Notes under the pieces: model-generated
The model's database searches: none
Seen by the model: the letters and a program-made list of their open reading frames with translations, nothing else
Told to the model about the DNA's origin: nothing
NCBI GenBank assembly: GCA_900539425.1
Contig: UQBX01000016.1
Span: forward strand, 1 to 51,043
From: an uncultured Oscillospiraceae bacterium
GTDB lineage: Bacteria; Bacillota; Clostridia; Oscillospirales; Acutalibacteraceae
Length of the DNA stretch: 51,043 nucleotides
Reading direction: 5' to 3'
Shown here: one piece after another, positions 16,614-23,947 of the stretch
How the letters are laid out: the number at the start of each line of letters is the position of its first letter
Position numbering within the stretch: position 1 is the stretch's first letter
Translations under genes and position numbers: made by a program

Positions 16614-16642
16614 AATATGTTCACCTTTCTTTTGACCATTAA

Positions 16643-17350
16643 TCAGTTAGTAACGGTTGTGCCGATATTTTTTCCTGAAACAACATCCACAAGATTATCA
16701 GGATTATCCAGGTTAAATACAATAATTGTCATATCGTTATCTTTGCAAAGAGAAAACGCAGTTGAATCCATAACTTTAAGATCTCTGTTTATAACCTCTT
16801 TGAATGTTACACAATCATATTTTACCGCATCCGGATATTTATTCGGGTCCATATCAAATACACCGTCAACATTTGTAGCTTTAAGAAGCGCGTCTGCGTT
16901 CATTTCTACACTTCTTAACGCGGCGGCGGTATCCGTTGAGAAGAACGGAGAGCCTGTGCCGCAGCCGAATATAACTATTCTGCCCTTTTCAAGATGGCGT
17001 ATTGCACGATTTCTGATATAAGGCTCTGCTATCTGCCTCATTTCAATTGCGGTCTGCACGCGGACATCGGCGCCAAGCTGCTCCAGCGCATCACAAAGAG
17101 CAAGTGAATTCATTGCAGTTGCAAGCATTCCTATATGATCTGCCCTTGCTCTGTCCATCCCGTCGCTTGACCTGCCGCGCCAGAAATTTCCTCCGCCCAC
17201 TACTATTGCAACCTCAACGCCGAGATCTGCAACAGCTTTTATGGATTTACAGATCGTTACAACGGTATCATTATCAATACCCGTTGTTTTGGGGCCGGCA
17301 AGCACCTCGCCGGACAATTTAAGGAGTATCCTTTTATAAACAGCGCTCAT
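16643..17350 (-). CDS. pyrH: Uridylate kinase PyrH
   Basis: PyrH phosphorylates UMP to UDP and is the entry to UTP and CTP. The 235-residue protein belongs to the amino acid kinase fold: KRILLKLSGEVLAG at the start, VVGGGNFWRGR near residue 53, DHIGMLATAMNSLAL near 70, GTGSPFFSTDTAA near 129. ATG at 17350 has GGAGG at the ideal six-base distance; a TTG at 17356 lies directly against it and is rejected. It is the first gene after a strong terminator, so it needs its own promoter; a weak candidate lies at 17390-17418. Confidence 0.97.
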   Translation of the reverse strand: MSAVYKRILLKLSGEVLAGPKTTGIDNDTVVTICKSIKAVADLGVEVAIVVGGGNFWRGRSSDGMDRARADHIGMLATAMNSLALCDALEQLGADVRVQTAIEMRQIAEPYIRNRAIRHLEKGRIVIFGCGTGSPFFSTDTAAALRSVEMNADALLKATNVDGVFDMDPNKYPDAVKYDCVTFKEVINRDLKVMDSTAFSLCKDNDMTIIVFNLDNPDNLVDVVSGKNIGTTVTN

Positions 17351-17389
17351 AATCAACCTCCGTTATTTTTGGTATTTCCGTTAATTAAT

Positions 17390-17418
17390 ATATTAATATA
17401 TTTTAAAAATAAAGTAAA
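17390..17418 (-). promoter_or_regulatory. Candidate promoter for the pyrH-to-polC cluster
   Basis: -35 TTTACT (17413-17418) and -10 TAATAT (17390-17395), each 4 of 6, with a 17-base spacer, in very AT-rich DNA between the terminator and the pyrH SD. Several overlapping alternatives exist, so the exact boxes are uncertain. Confidence 0.4.
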
Positions 17419-17430
17419 TAGATAAAGTAA

Positions 17431-17458
17431 AAAAGGCGGTAAAAATTTACCGCCTTTT
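17431..17458. terminator. Strong terminator between the surface-protein gene and pyrH
   Basis: A perfect 13-base stem (arms 17431-17443 and 17446-17458, core GGCGGTAAA) with A-rich and T-rich flanks, so it should work in both directions. It begins six bases after the stop of the repeat-protein gene on the minus strand and isolates it from pyrH. Confidence 0.9.
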
Positions 17459-17463
17459 AACAT

Positions 17464-19914
17464 TTACTGACTTATTATATGATACTGGGCAATTATTGCA
17501 TAGTCACGTGAATTTATATGTCCGTCGCAATTCACATCATAAAGATAGCCGTTATTCACATCTGAAGAAAGCTTATTGAAATTGAGCATAAATCCTGCCT
17601 GAACAGTTGTTTTCAGCTCATCGTGCTCATCGCCGCACTCAGTGCAGAAATAAGCAAGATAAGTGCCTACGGTTCCTACATAGTGGTGTGAATACTCATA
17701 ATTATGCCCCGTTGCCGGTATCACGGTTTCCTGCTGGGCACCGCAGACTGAGCAGGTCTCAAGCGCAGTTCCGTCCTCTTCACAGGTAGCCTCTTTGATT
17801 ATTTGAGTTGCCGCAGGGTCAAAAGTATGCCCCGTTACAGGTATCTCAACCTCCACATACTCGCCGCAGTTAGCGCATGTGCCGGCGGCAGTGCCCGGTT
17901 CCGTACATGTAGGCTGAGTTACAACGGTGTAATCCTGAGCATCGGTAATATTATGGCCAAGTGCCGGTATCTCATAAGTTGTGAAAGAATCGCATCTTGA
18001 GCATTTTTTCTGACCTGTTCCTGACTGTGTACAAGTTGGTTCCTGAAGAACATTATCTACACTGTAGTCATGGCCGAGTGCAAGAATGGGAACATTAAGT
18101 TCATCTCCGCATTTAATACAGGTATATGTAGTGGTGCCTGTTTCGGTGCATGTGGGTTCCTTAGTTACAACACCATCATCACGTTCATGCCCCGTGGGCA
18201 TAATATTTGTGGTCTCTGTTTTTCCGCAGACTGTACATTTCTTTTCAACACTGCCCATAGTGGTGCAGGTAGCCTGAGAAACAACTGTTTCAGTATAGCT
18301 TTCCTCTATCCATTCGTTATGAACACACTCCTGCCTTTCCTGACCGCAGGTCTCACAACGATAAATATTGTAGGTATGCCCTCCGTCCTCATCAGTGGAA
18401 GTACTTACAAGAGTTTCATTATGACCCAGTGCAGGAACAGTTACAGTCACGGTTTCTCCGCATTCCGTACATTTGCCTGTGGTATGCCCGTCCTCTGTGC
18501 AGGTTGGAAGCACCTGTTCTGTATAATTTTCAATATTATGGCCTTTTGCAGGAACTATTTCCGGCAGACTTTTCTGACCGCAGACAGTGCAGGTTTTTGT
18601 TGCAAGGCCGCCTGTTGTGCAGGTGGGAGTAATTGTATAATTTACTGTATAACAGCCTTCTACCCATTCGTTGTGAGTATAAACAGTATTCTCTTCGCCG
18701 CACCTTGAACATGTTTGGTGCTCATAAACATGGCCGTCCTCTTCTGTTTTATCCTCAGTCATGTCAGTTACAAAATCATGCCCCAAAGCCGCAATGCTTT
18801 CCGTTCTTACTATCGCACCGCAGTCAGAACACATAATATTTTTTGAACCTTCCTCGGTACAGGTTGGTTCAAGAGTTATGTCTTCATACATATTGGCGTG
18901 GGCACAGTCGTCAATGGAAACGAATGCGTATCCATGCTCCTCTGCATAAGTCTGCGCAGTTGACTGCGAATGACCGTGAAATACAACACTCTGCTGGCTG
19001 CCGTTAAACGGATCACTGTCAAGCAATCCGTTAAAAGCGCACTCACTGTTATAAACATATACATGCGAAAGCGTGCCTATATCGGAGAAAGCAAGTGTTT
19101 CAACCGCTGTTACATTTTCGGGTAAAACCAAAGTTGTTATAAATGTGCCTAAAAAAGAACTTGAAGAAACGGTTGTTATGCTGCTGCCGAGATCCAGTTC
19201 CTTAAGGCTTGAGCAGCCGCTGAAGTTATTTATACCCGTAGCAGTAAGCCCTGAACCGAATGTAACACTTTCAAGATTTTTACAGTTATAAAATACCGAT
19301 CCTACTTCAGTTTCAGAAAAGATTATCACCTGTTTTCCGAGACTTGTAAGACTGTCAGGAAAATCAACGCTTTTTATACCACTGCCGTAATAAGCAAATG
19401 CTCTTATTGTGGTAAGCCCTTCGGGAAAAACAACATCTTCAAGGCTTGTGCAATTCTGAAAAGCGTAAATTTCTATTTCTTTCAAATTAGCTGGAAGTTT
19501 GCAATCCGTAAGGCTTGTACTGCCGGAAAAAGCATATTCACCTATCTCGGTAAGAGTAGACGGAAGTGAAATGCTCTGCATAGCCGTCATATTATAGAAT
19601 GACCTGTTTCCTATACGGGTTACACCCTCACCTATAACAACAGAAGTGCATTCCCCTCTGTAATCCGACCACGGCACTTTACCGCTGCCTATCTGGATAT
19701 CGCTGAAATCTTTTATGGCGCCCGTGCCCGTAATAGTTAAAGTTTTAGTATCACTGTTGTACTCATATCTTACACTGCTGCCCGTGGCTCCGCAGCTGCC
19801 GCTTGACGCAGCTAACACTGACGTTGAAAATATTCCGAACACCGAAATAAGGCACAGAACAACAGACAAAAATACGGACAAAACTCTTTTTTTCTTACTG
19901 ATTTTGGCAGTCAT
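17464..19914 (-). CDS. Secreted BspA-type LRR protein with Cys/His repeats and a dockerin-like tail
   Basis: An 816-residue secreted protein. Residues 1-35 are a signal peptide (KKKR, hydrophobic core, VLAAS). Residues about 85-290 are BspA-type leucine-rich repeats of the LRR_5 kind (phrases such as LTEIGEYAFSGSTSL, LKEIEIYAFQNCTSL). Residues about 335-760 hold eight full copies of a roughly 30-45 residue repeat of the form PTCT-x-x-G...C-x2-C(G)...P-x-x-GH, plus degenerate copies (HNEWVEG and HNEWIEE halves). The last 24 residues contain one dockerin-like calcium loop (DVNCDGHINSRDY, residue 793 on); I see no second copy. Role is probably surface binding or adhesion, anchored through cohesin-like or other contacts; this is inferred. 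It has its own promoter and terminator and interrupts the tsf-pyrH neighbourhood. Confidence 0.85.
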   Translation of the reverse strand: MTAKISKKKRVLSVFLSVVLCLISVFGIFSTSVLAASSGSCGATGSSVRYEYNSDTKTLTITGTGAIKDFSDIQIGSGKVPWSDYRGECTSVVIGEGVTRIGNRSFYNMTAMQSISLPSTLTEIGEYAFSGSTSLTDCKLPANLKEIEIYAFQNCTSLEDVVFPEGLTTIRAFAYYGSGIKSVDFPDSLTSLGKQVIIFSETEVGSVFYNCKNLESVTFGSGLTATGINNFSGCSSLKELDLGSSITTVSSSSFLGTFITTLVLPENVTAVETLAFSDIGTLSHVYVYNSECAFNGLLDSDPFNGSQQSVVFHGHSQSTAQTYAEEHGYAFVSIDDCAHANMYEDITLEPTCTEEGSKNIMCSDCGAIVRTESIAALGHDFVTDMTEDKTEEDGHVYEHQTCSRCGEENTVYTHNEWVEGCYTVNYTITPTCTTGGLATKTCTVCGQKSLPEIVPAKGHNIENYTEQVLPTCTEDGHTTGKCTECGETVTVTVPALGHNETLVSTSTDEDGGHTYNIYRCETCGQERQECVHNEWIEESYTETVVSQATCTTMGSVEKKCTVCGKTETTNIMPTGHERDDGVVTKEPTCTETGTTTYTCIKCGDELNVPILALGHDYSVDNVLQEPTCTQSGTGQKKCSRCDSFTTYEIPALGHNITDAQDYTVVTQPTCTEPGTAAGTCANCGEYVEVEIPVTGHTFDPAATQIIKEATCEEDGTALETCSVCGAQQETVIPATGHNYEYSHHYVGTVGTYLAYFCTECGDEHDELKTTVQAGFMLNFNKLSSDVNNGYLYDVNCDGHINSRDYAIIAQYHIISQ
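17467..17538 (-). other. Single dockerin-like repeat at the C-terminus
   Basis: Encodes DVNCDGHINSRDYAIIAQY, a type I dockerin-style calcium loop (D-x-N-x-D-G-x-I-N-x-x-D) plus helix. Classical dockerins have two such halves; only one is evident here. Confidence 0.6.
17635..18912 (-). repeat. Tandem PTCTE-type Cys/His protein repeats (eight full copies)
   Basis: Eight units share PTC(T/E), a C-x2-C pair and a closing P-x-x-GH. The fixed three Cys plus one His per unit would suit metal binding, although disulfides are also possible outside the cell. The repeats are divergent at DNA level, so this is an old expansion and not recent duplication. Confidence 0.7.
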
Positions 19915-19970
19915 ACAAAAAAACCTCTTTGAATTTTCTTAAGCAATTTAAAACAAATATATACAAATTT

Positions 19971-19999
19971 ATTATATCACAAACGTAAAATTATGTAAA
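19971..19999 (-). promoter_or_regulatory. Promoter of the repeat surface-protein gene
   Basis: -10 TATAAT (19971-19976, perfect) and -35 TTTACA (19994-19999, 5 of 6) with a 17-base spacer, about 57 bases before the start codon. Two small inverted repeats lie upstream: AACAAA-AA-TTTGTT at 20005-20018 and TATACC-N8-GGTATA at 20057-20076, possible operator sites. Confidence 0.8.
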
Positions 20000-20106
20000 C
20001 AACAAACAAAAATTTGTTATAAATAAACTTTTGTAATATATGCAGGAAAAAGCTTGTATACCCTATAAGCGGTATATTTGTTTTTGCTGTTTATATTCGG
20101 AAATAA

Positions 20107-20140
20107 GTTTAGGGCGATCATAATGACCGCCCTTGTAAAC
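20107..20140 (-). terminator. Hairpin after the NUDIX-phosphorylase-unknown operon
   Basis: Arms 20111-20120 and 20124-20133 pair with one G-U wobble (GGGCG.../...CGCCC), and outer GTTTA/TAAAC bases extend the stem with a bulge. It starts six bases after the stop of the upstream gene on the minus strand. The U tract is poor, so it may be a weak terminator or a palindromic repeat unit. Confidence 0.6.
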
Positions 20141-20145
20141 AAAGA

Positions 20146-20610
20146 TCAATACCAATTCCAGGATACAGATTCATATTCAAATGATGCTCTGCATGATGAA
20201 TACTTTTTAAGTTTTCTGTATTTACTTGTGAACTTCATTAAAGAGATATTAACAGTAAACATCGTTTCACCGACCATACAATCCAAAAATTCAGCTCTTT
20301 CGCAACAATTCATATACTCGGTAAATTTTTTCTCATTCAGTTCAAGACCTTGGTATTTATTTGTTTTATAATTAACGGCAGTTTCAAAAGCAATATCAAT
20401 CAGCGCATCTTTTTTCAGTTCAATGATCATATCGTATTTTGAAAAAGCGCCGTACTTATTGAAAATTTCATCTGAATAATCGTTTTTACTTACCGATACA
20501 TCAAATGTGAAAGTTATTTTATTACCGTCATTTTTAACTGACAACAGCAGTTGATCGTGCAAAGGACCATATGGCATTACCATTTTATCAGCATTCAGTT
20601 TTTCAGTCAT
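20146..20610 (-). CDS. Conserved-looking hypothetical protein
   Basis: A 154-residue protein I do not recognise. It has no signal peptide or membrane segment. It looks like a mixed alpha/beta cytoplasmic protein: an N-terminal MPYGPLHDQLLLSV segment, an amphipathic beta stretch (KITFTFDVSV), a KYDMIIELKKDALIDI segment, and an aromatic end VSWNWY. The ATG at 20610 has AAAGGG about seven bases upstream and overlaps the end of the phosphorylase gene by eight bases, so it is the last gene of a three-gene operon with NUDIX and nucleoside phosphorylase. That context hints at nucleotide or stress-related work, but the sequence itself does not show a function. Confidence 0.7.
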   Translation of the reverse strand: MTEKLNADKMVMPYGPLHDQLLLSVKNDGNKITFTFDVSVSKNDYSDEIFNKYGAFSKYDMIIELKKDALIDIAFETAVNYKTNKYQGLELNEKKFTEYMNCCERAEFLDCMVGETMFTVNISLMKFTSKYRKLKKYSSCRASFEYESVSWNWY

Positions 20611-21397
20611 TTTTTACCCTTTCTTCAGATGTTGAACTGACAGTCTGCAATGAAAAATCAATGCACTTTTCAAAAAATGAAAATCTTGTTTCCATACTCA
20701 TCGACCACTTCCATGCTTTCCCGTTTTCAGACAACGGATGTTTGTCTGACGCAATCAGTATGGAAACGACTTTCATATTCAGATATTTTCCAACACTGAA
20801 AAGCGCGGAGGTTTCCATATCAACACACACGGCGCCCTGTTTTCTCCACATCTCTTCCTTGAAAAAAGTCTGACGATAGACGGCGTCGGTTGAAACTATG
20901 GGCAGAGATTTTGAGCCTTTTACGGTTTTCACCGCCGCGTTACACAATTCGCTGTCAGGCTGAGAATAATCAATTTTGGAATAATAATGGAGAGAAGTTC
21001 CCTCCTCAACAAAAGCCTTATTCGGAACAATTATACTGCCGTGTTCTATATCATCGGAAAAGGCGCCGAACATCCCCACTGAAACAACATTCTCAACCCC
21101 AAGAGCACCCAGTGTTTCAATTGTGTCCGCAGCCTGAGGCGCTCCTCTTCCGCCGTCCAGAAAGCATACGTCATGATTGCAAAACCTGTAAACAGGGCAG
21201 GCATTAAGAAATCTCGGAAATTTCTCTGATAATTTTACGGTATCGTAGTTTTTACACGTATATTCCTCGCCGCCGCGCATATAAAACAAGACTGCAGTTT
21301 TAGGCAATTCTTTAAGAGTAAAAGAACTGTGGCAGCTTTCAATATGTTTTTCAGCCGTAATAATACAAGCCGAACTGTCTTTTTCATACTTCCACAT
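20603..21397 (-). CDS. Nucleoside phosphorylase family protein (uridine phosphorylase-like)
   Basis: A 264-residue member of the PNP/UDP phosphorylase superfamily, which cleaves nucleosides with phosphate to a base and ribose 1-phosphate. Recognisable parts are the GGRGAPQAADTIETLGALG block near residue 82 (phosphate/substrate loop), VVSVGMFGA near 104, the CVDMETSALFSVGKYLN block near 191 with the ribose-binding Glu, and the IASD motif near 217 with the base-binding Asp. Substrate (uridine, purine nucleoside or methylthioadenosine) cannot be settled by eye. GGTG precedes the ATG at 21397. It is 22 bases after the NUDIX gene and overlaps the next gene by eight bases, suggesting a small nucleotide-salvage or sanitation operon. 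Confidence 0.85.
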   Translation of the reverse strand: MWKYEKDSSACIITAEKHIESCHSSFTLKELPKTAVLFYMRGGEEYTCKNYDTVKLSEKFPRFLNACPVYRFCNHDVCFLDGGRGAPQAADTIETLGALGVENVVSVGMFGAFSDDIEHGSIIVPNKAFVEEGTSLHYYSKIDYSQPDSELCNAAVKTVKGSKSLPIVSTDAVYRQTFFKEEMWRKQGAVCVDMETSALFSVGKYLNMKVVSILIASDKHPLSENGKAWKWSMSMETRFSFFEKCIDFSLQTVSSTSEERVKND

Positions 21398-21419
21398 AAT
21401 ACACCTGTTTATAAATTTT

Positions 21420-21875
21420 TCAGTATATCTTTTTCACCCATTCATTACCTTCTCTGACCCACTGATATTCCTGCAGGTCATCGTTTTTAAAGATTTCGAA
21501 CATCTCTTCAAAATCTTTTGCAAGCGGGTAGTTGAAAAGATCTTTTTCATTTATCCAAAACACTTTTCCCTCATCAGACGAGCGCAATTCACCGCTGAAT
21601 TTATCCGTTTTATAAAACAAAACGATATACCGCGCCCCATCTTTTGACGGAAATTGTTTTATGCCGCATATTTTTGGCTGTGATATTGTTAACCCTGTTT
21701 CTTCATAAACCTCGCGTATAACTGACTGTGTAAAGGATTCGCCAAGTTCAACATGCCCGCCAGGAAATGTAACTCCAGACCACTCGGGATCGACTCTGTT
21801 TTGGACGACGATATTTCCCTTATCATCATATATCATACACATATTGGTAAGCACAACATTTTCATTCTTTGGCAT
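21420..21875 (-). CDS. NUDIX hydrolase (MutT-like)
   Basis: A 151-residue NUDIX protein. The complete Nudix box is seen around residues 40-62: GHVELGES...REVYEETGL, with all metal-binding Glu residues. The N-terminal VVQNRVDPEWSGVTFPGG and the later GEVFW-like segment (EGKVFWIN) match the MutT / 8-oxo-dGTP diphosphatase group, but the substrate could be another nucleotide. Start choice: AGAGGA at 21883-21888 is only one base from the first ATG (21881), but seven bases from the second (21875), which is chosen. It has its own promoter at 21911-21939 and heads the three-gene operon. Confidence 0.88.
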   Translation of the reverse strand: MPKNENVVLTNMCMIYDDKGNIVVQNRVDPEWSGVTFPGGHVELGESFTQSVIREVYEETGLTISQPKICGIKQFPSKDGARYIVLFYKTDKFSGELRSSDEGKVFWINEKDLFNYPLAKDFEEMFEIFKNDDLQEYQWVREGNEWVKKIY

Positions 21876-21910
21876 AGACATATCCTCTAATATAAAATCT
21901 TCTCAAAAAT

Positions 21911-21939
21911 AATATAGCATAATTCAAAATTAAAGTCCA
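21911..21939 (-). promoter_or_regulatory. Promoter of the NUDIX-phosphorylase operon
   Basis: -10 TATATT (21911-21916, 5 of 6), -35 TGGACT (21934-21939, 4 of 6), spacer 17 bases. Located about 36 bases before the NUDIX start and after the tsf terminator. Confidence 0.6.
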
Positions 21940-21996
21940 CAGCATGCGAAACAGCAATTATATATCAGATAGCCTTAAAATAAATATTAATTACAA

Positions 21997-22027
21997 TAAA
22001 AAAAGAGGTTGCCATAAGACAACCTCT
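21997..22027 (-). terminator. Intrinsic terminator of rpsB-tsf
   Basis: Minus-strand hairpin AGAGGTTG / CAACCTCT (22020-22027 and 22004-22011, extendable by a G-U pair) followed directly by seven U at 21997-22003. It starts 14 bases after the tsf stop. Confidence 0.92.
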
Positions 22028-22040
22028 AAATTATTTTTGA

Positions 22041-22979
22041 TTAGCCGTTGATCTGCTTTGCGATTTCCTCTGCAAAGTTTTCCTGGCGCTTTTCAAGGCC
22101 TTCGCCTCTTGTCATGCGGATAAAGGCATTGATCTTGATTTCTGTGCCAAGTGCTTTAGCAACTGAATCAACATAACCTTTAACACTGCCGTCAAAAAGA
22201 TCACCGCGAACAAATTCCTGGTCAACAAGGCAGTTCTCTTTATAGTACTTGCCCATTTTGCCCTCTGCGATCTTTGCAAGAACAGCCTCAGGCTTAGAAG
22301 CCATTTTCGGATCTTCTTTCATCTGAGAAGCAAGGATGCTCTTTTCGTGATCAATGATCTCCTGAGGAACAGAAGCTTCATCAAGATAAGCAGGGCTCAT
22401 AGCTGCAACCTGCATTGCAACATTCTTGCCCATTTCCTTGAACTCTGCAGTTGAAGCCTTTGCTTCATCAGCAACGTCAAAGCCAACCATAACGCCTACT
22501 GAACCGCCTGCGTGAACATAAGTTGCAAGAGCGCCTTCCATAACCTCAAAACGACGGATCTTCATATTCTCGCCGATTGCAAGGATAAGATCGTTAAGAG
22601 TTTCTGAAACCGTTCTGCCTGTGCCCATATACTCAGCAGCTGCAAGATCTTCAACAGTGCTTACACCTGTTGCGATGATGGTTTTTGCACAATCTGTAAC
22701 AAAGTTAACGAACTTATCGTTCTTAGCAACGAAGTCTGTTTCTGAGTTAACTTCGATTACAACACCCTTTTTAGCAGCTTCGTCTGCATAGGAAAGAACT
22801 ATACCTTCAGCAGCAATTCTTGCTGCCTTTTTCTGAGCTGCGGCAAGACCTCTCTCACGGAGATAGTCAATTGCCTTATCCATATCGCCGTCAGCCTCTG
22901 TAAGAGCCTTTTTGCACTCCATCATGCCGACGCCTGTTTTTTCGCGGAGAGTTTTAACATCCTGAGCAGTAAAATTCAT
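22041..22979 (-). CDS. tsf: Elongation factor Ts
   Basis: EF-Ts recycles EF-Tu-GDP to EF-Tu-GTP. The 312-residue protein has the N-terminal UBA-like domain with LREKTGVGMMECKKAL near residue 11, then the signature ALTEADGDMDKAIDYLRERG, and the core with EVNSETDFVAKND near 77 that contacts EF-Tu, and VHAGGSVGVMVGF in the second core half. ATG at 22979 is preceded by GGAGG about seven bases upstream. It is 39 bases after rpsB and is followed by a strong terminator, so here the usual continuation into pyrH-frr is broken. Confidence 0.98.
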   Translation of the reverse strand: MNFTAQDVKTLREKTGVGMMECKKALTEADGDMDKAIDYLRERGLAAAQKKAARIAAEGIVLSYADEAAKKGVVIEVNSETDFVAKNDKFVNFVTDCAKTIIATGVSTVEDLAAAEYMGTGRTVSETLNDLILAIGENMKIRRFEVMEGALATYVHAGGSVGVMVGFDVADEAKASTAEFKEMGKNVAMQVAAMSPAYLDEASVPQEIIDHEKSILASQMKEDPKMASKPEAVLAKIAEGKMGKYYKENCLVDQEFVRGDLFDGSVKGYVDSVAKALGTEIKINAFIRMTRGEGLEKRQENFAEEIAKQING

Positions 22980-23018
22980 TACAATTCCTCCAAACTATTA
23001 AATTTACGTAAAATCTGA

Positions 23019-23780
23019 TTATTCAGCAGCTGTTTCCTCTGCAGCCTCTGCGGGAGCTTCCTCTGCGGGAGCCTCTGCATCCTCAGCAACGTCACTGCCG
23101 TCTCTGCCTTCGATAACTGCTGAAGCCATTGCGCCTGCAATAAGTTTTACGGCACGGATAGCGTCATCATTTCCGGGAATTACATAATCGATTTCATCGG
23201 GATCGCAGTTTGTATCAACGATAGCAACGATGGGAAGACCGAGTTTGATTGCCTCTGATACGGCAATTCTCTCTTTGCGGGGATCTACGATAAACATAGC
23301 ATCCGGAACTTTCTTCATTTCGGTGATACCGCCGAGATACTTCTCAAGCTTTTCAATCTGAAGCTCAAGGCCTGCTGCTTCCTTTTTGGTAAGAAGGTCA
23401 AAAGTGCCGTCCTCTCTCATCTTCTTGAGCTGAGCAAGACGAGCAACACGACCGCGGATTGTTTTAAAGTTTGTGAGCATACCGCCGAGCCAACGAGCAT
23501 TTACGTAAGGCATTGAGCAGCGTTCAGCCTCTTCCTTGATGGATTCCTGAGCCTGCTTCTTTGTGCCGACGAAAATGATTGAACCGCCCTCTGCGGCAAG
23601 ATCGCGAACGAACATATAAGCCTCATCGAGCTTCTTTACTGTTTTCTGAAGGTCGATGATATAGATGCCGTTACGCTCTGTGAAGATGTACTGAGCCATT
23701 TTGGGGTTCCATCTTCTTGTCTGGTGACCGAAATGAACGCCGGCCTCCAGAAGCTGTTTCATAGAAACTACATTTGCCAT
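23019..23780 (-). CDS. rpsB: Ribosomal protein S2
   Basis: S2 of the small ribosomal subunit. The 253-residue protein has the expected LLEAGVHFGHQTRRWNPKM near residue 10, NGIYIIDLQKT near 38, RWLGGMLTNFKT near 94, DAMFIVDPRKE near 160 and the closing region IPGNDDAIRAVKLI near 205. After about residue 228 comes an Ala/Glu-rich acidic tail (AEEAPAEAAEE) that is probably disordered. A strong AAAGGAGG lies before the ATG at 23780. The transcript begins with a structured leader of about 110 bases. Operon: rpsB-tsf. Confidence 0.98.
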   Translation of the reverse strand: MANVVSMKQLLEAGVHFGHQTRRWNPKMAQYIFTERNGIYIIDLQKTVKKLDEAYMFVRDLAAEGGSIIFVGTKKQAQESIKEEAERCSMPYVNARWLGGMLTNFKTIRGRVARLAQLKKMREDGTFDLLTKKEAAGLELQIEKLEKYLGGITEMKKVPDAMFIVDPRKERIAVSEAIKLGLPIVAIVDTNCDPDEIDYVIPGNDDAIRAVKLIAGAMASAVIEGRDGSDVAEDAEAPAEEAPAEAAEETAAE

Positions 23781-23891
23781 TATAAAATTCCTCCTTTAGG
23801 TTATTCCTCCGCCGCGCCTATGGCAATGCGCCCCGAACTATCACCAGGGAACGCAGGCACTGCGTGTGGATTGCACGGCAGTATTCCGTGC
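23781..23891 (-). promoter_or_regulatory. Structured rpsB 5' leader, possible autoregulatory RNA
   Basis: From the predicted transcription start near 23891 to the ATG there are about 110 bases with two clean stems: GCACGG/CCGTGC at 23873-23891 at the 5' end and ACGCAG/CTGCGT with a three-base loop at 23851-23865. A third G/C-rich pairing around GCGC...GCGC lies at about 23814-23833. Two SD-like GGAGG runs follow. S2 leaders in other bacteria act as feedback sites for S2; that role here is inferred. Confidence 0.5.
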
Positions 23892-23897
23892 TGAAAT

Positions 23898-23926
23898 ATA
23901 TTACCATAATGGAGTGACAAAATCAA
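23898..23926 (-). promoter_or_regulatory. Promoter of rpsB-tsf
   Basis: -35 TTGATT (23921-23926) and -10 TAATAT (23898-23903), each 4 of 6, with a 17-base spacer. It lies 21 bases beyond the gatD stop codon; no terminator is seen between gatD and this promoter. Confidence 0.6.
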
Positions 23927-23947
23927 GAAAAATTTTAATTTATTTTA

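Noticed and set aside
18070..18708. Plus-strand Cys-rich ORF (212 codons)
   Set aside because: It is the complement of the repeated Cys/His coding region; the regular Cys arise from the repeat pattern on the real strand.
17635..18912. Regular spacing that might be a CRISPR array or recent DNA repeat
   Set aside because: Repeats are kept at protein level only; the DNA copies differ throughout and units vary from about 30 to 45 codons.
20146..21875. NUDIX-phosphorylase-unknown operon as an anti-phage nucleotide system
   Set aside because: No effector, sensor or membrane component is visible and the families are ordinary housekeeping ones; kept only as a low-interest neighbourhood note.
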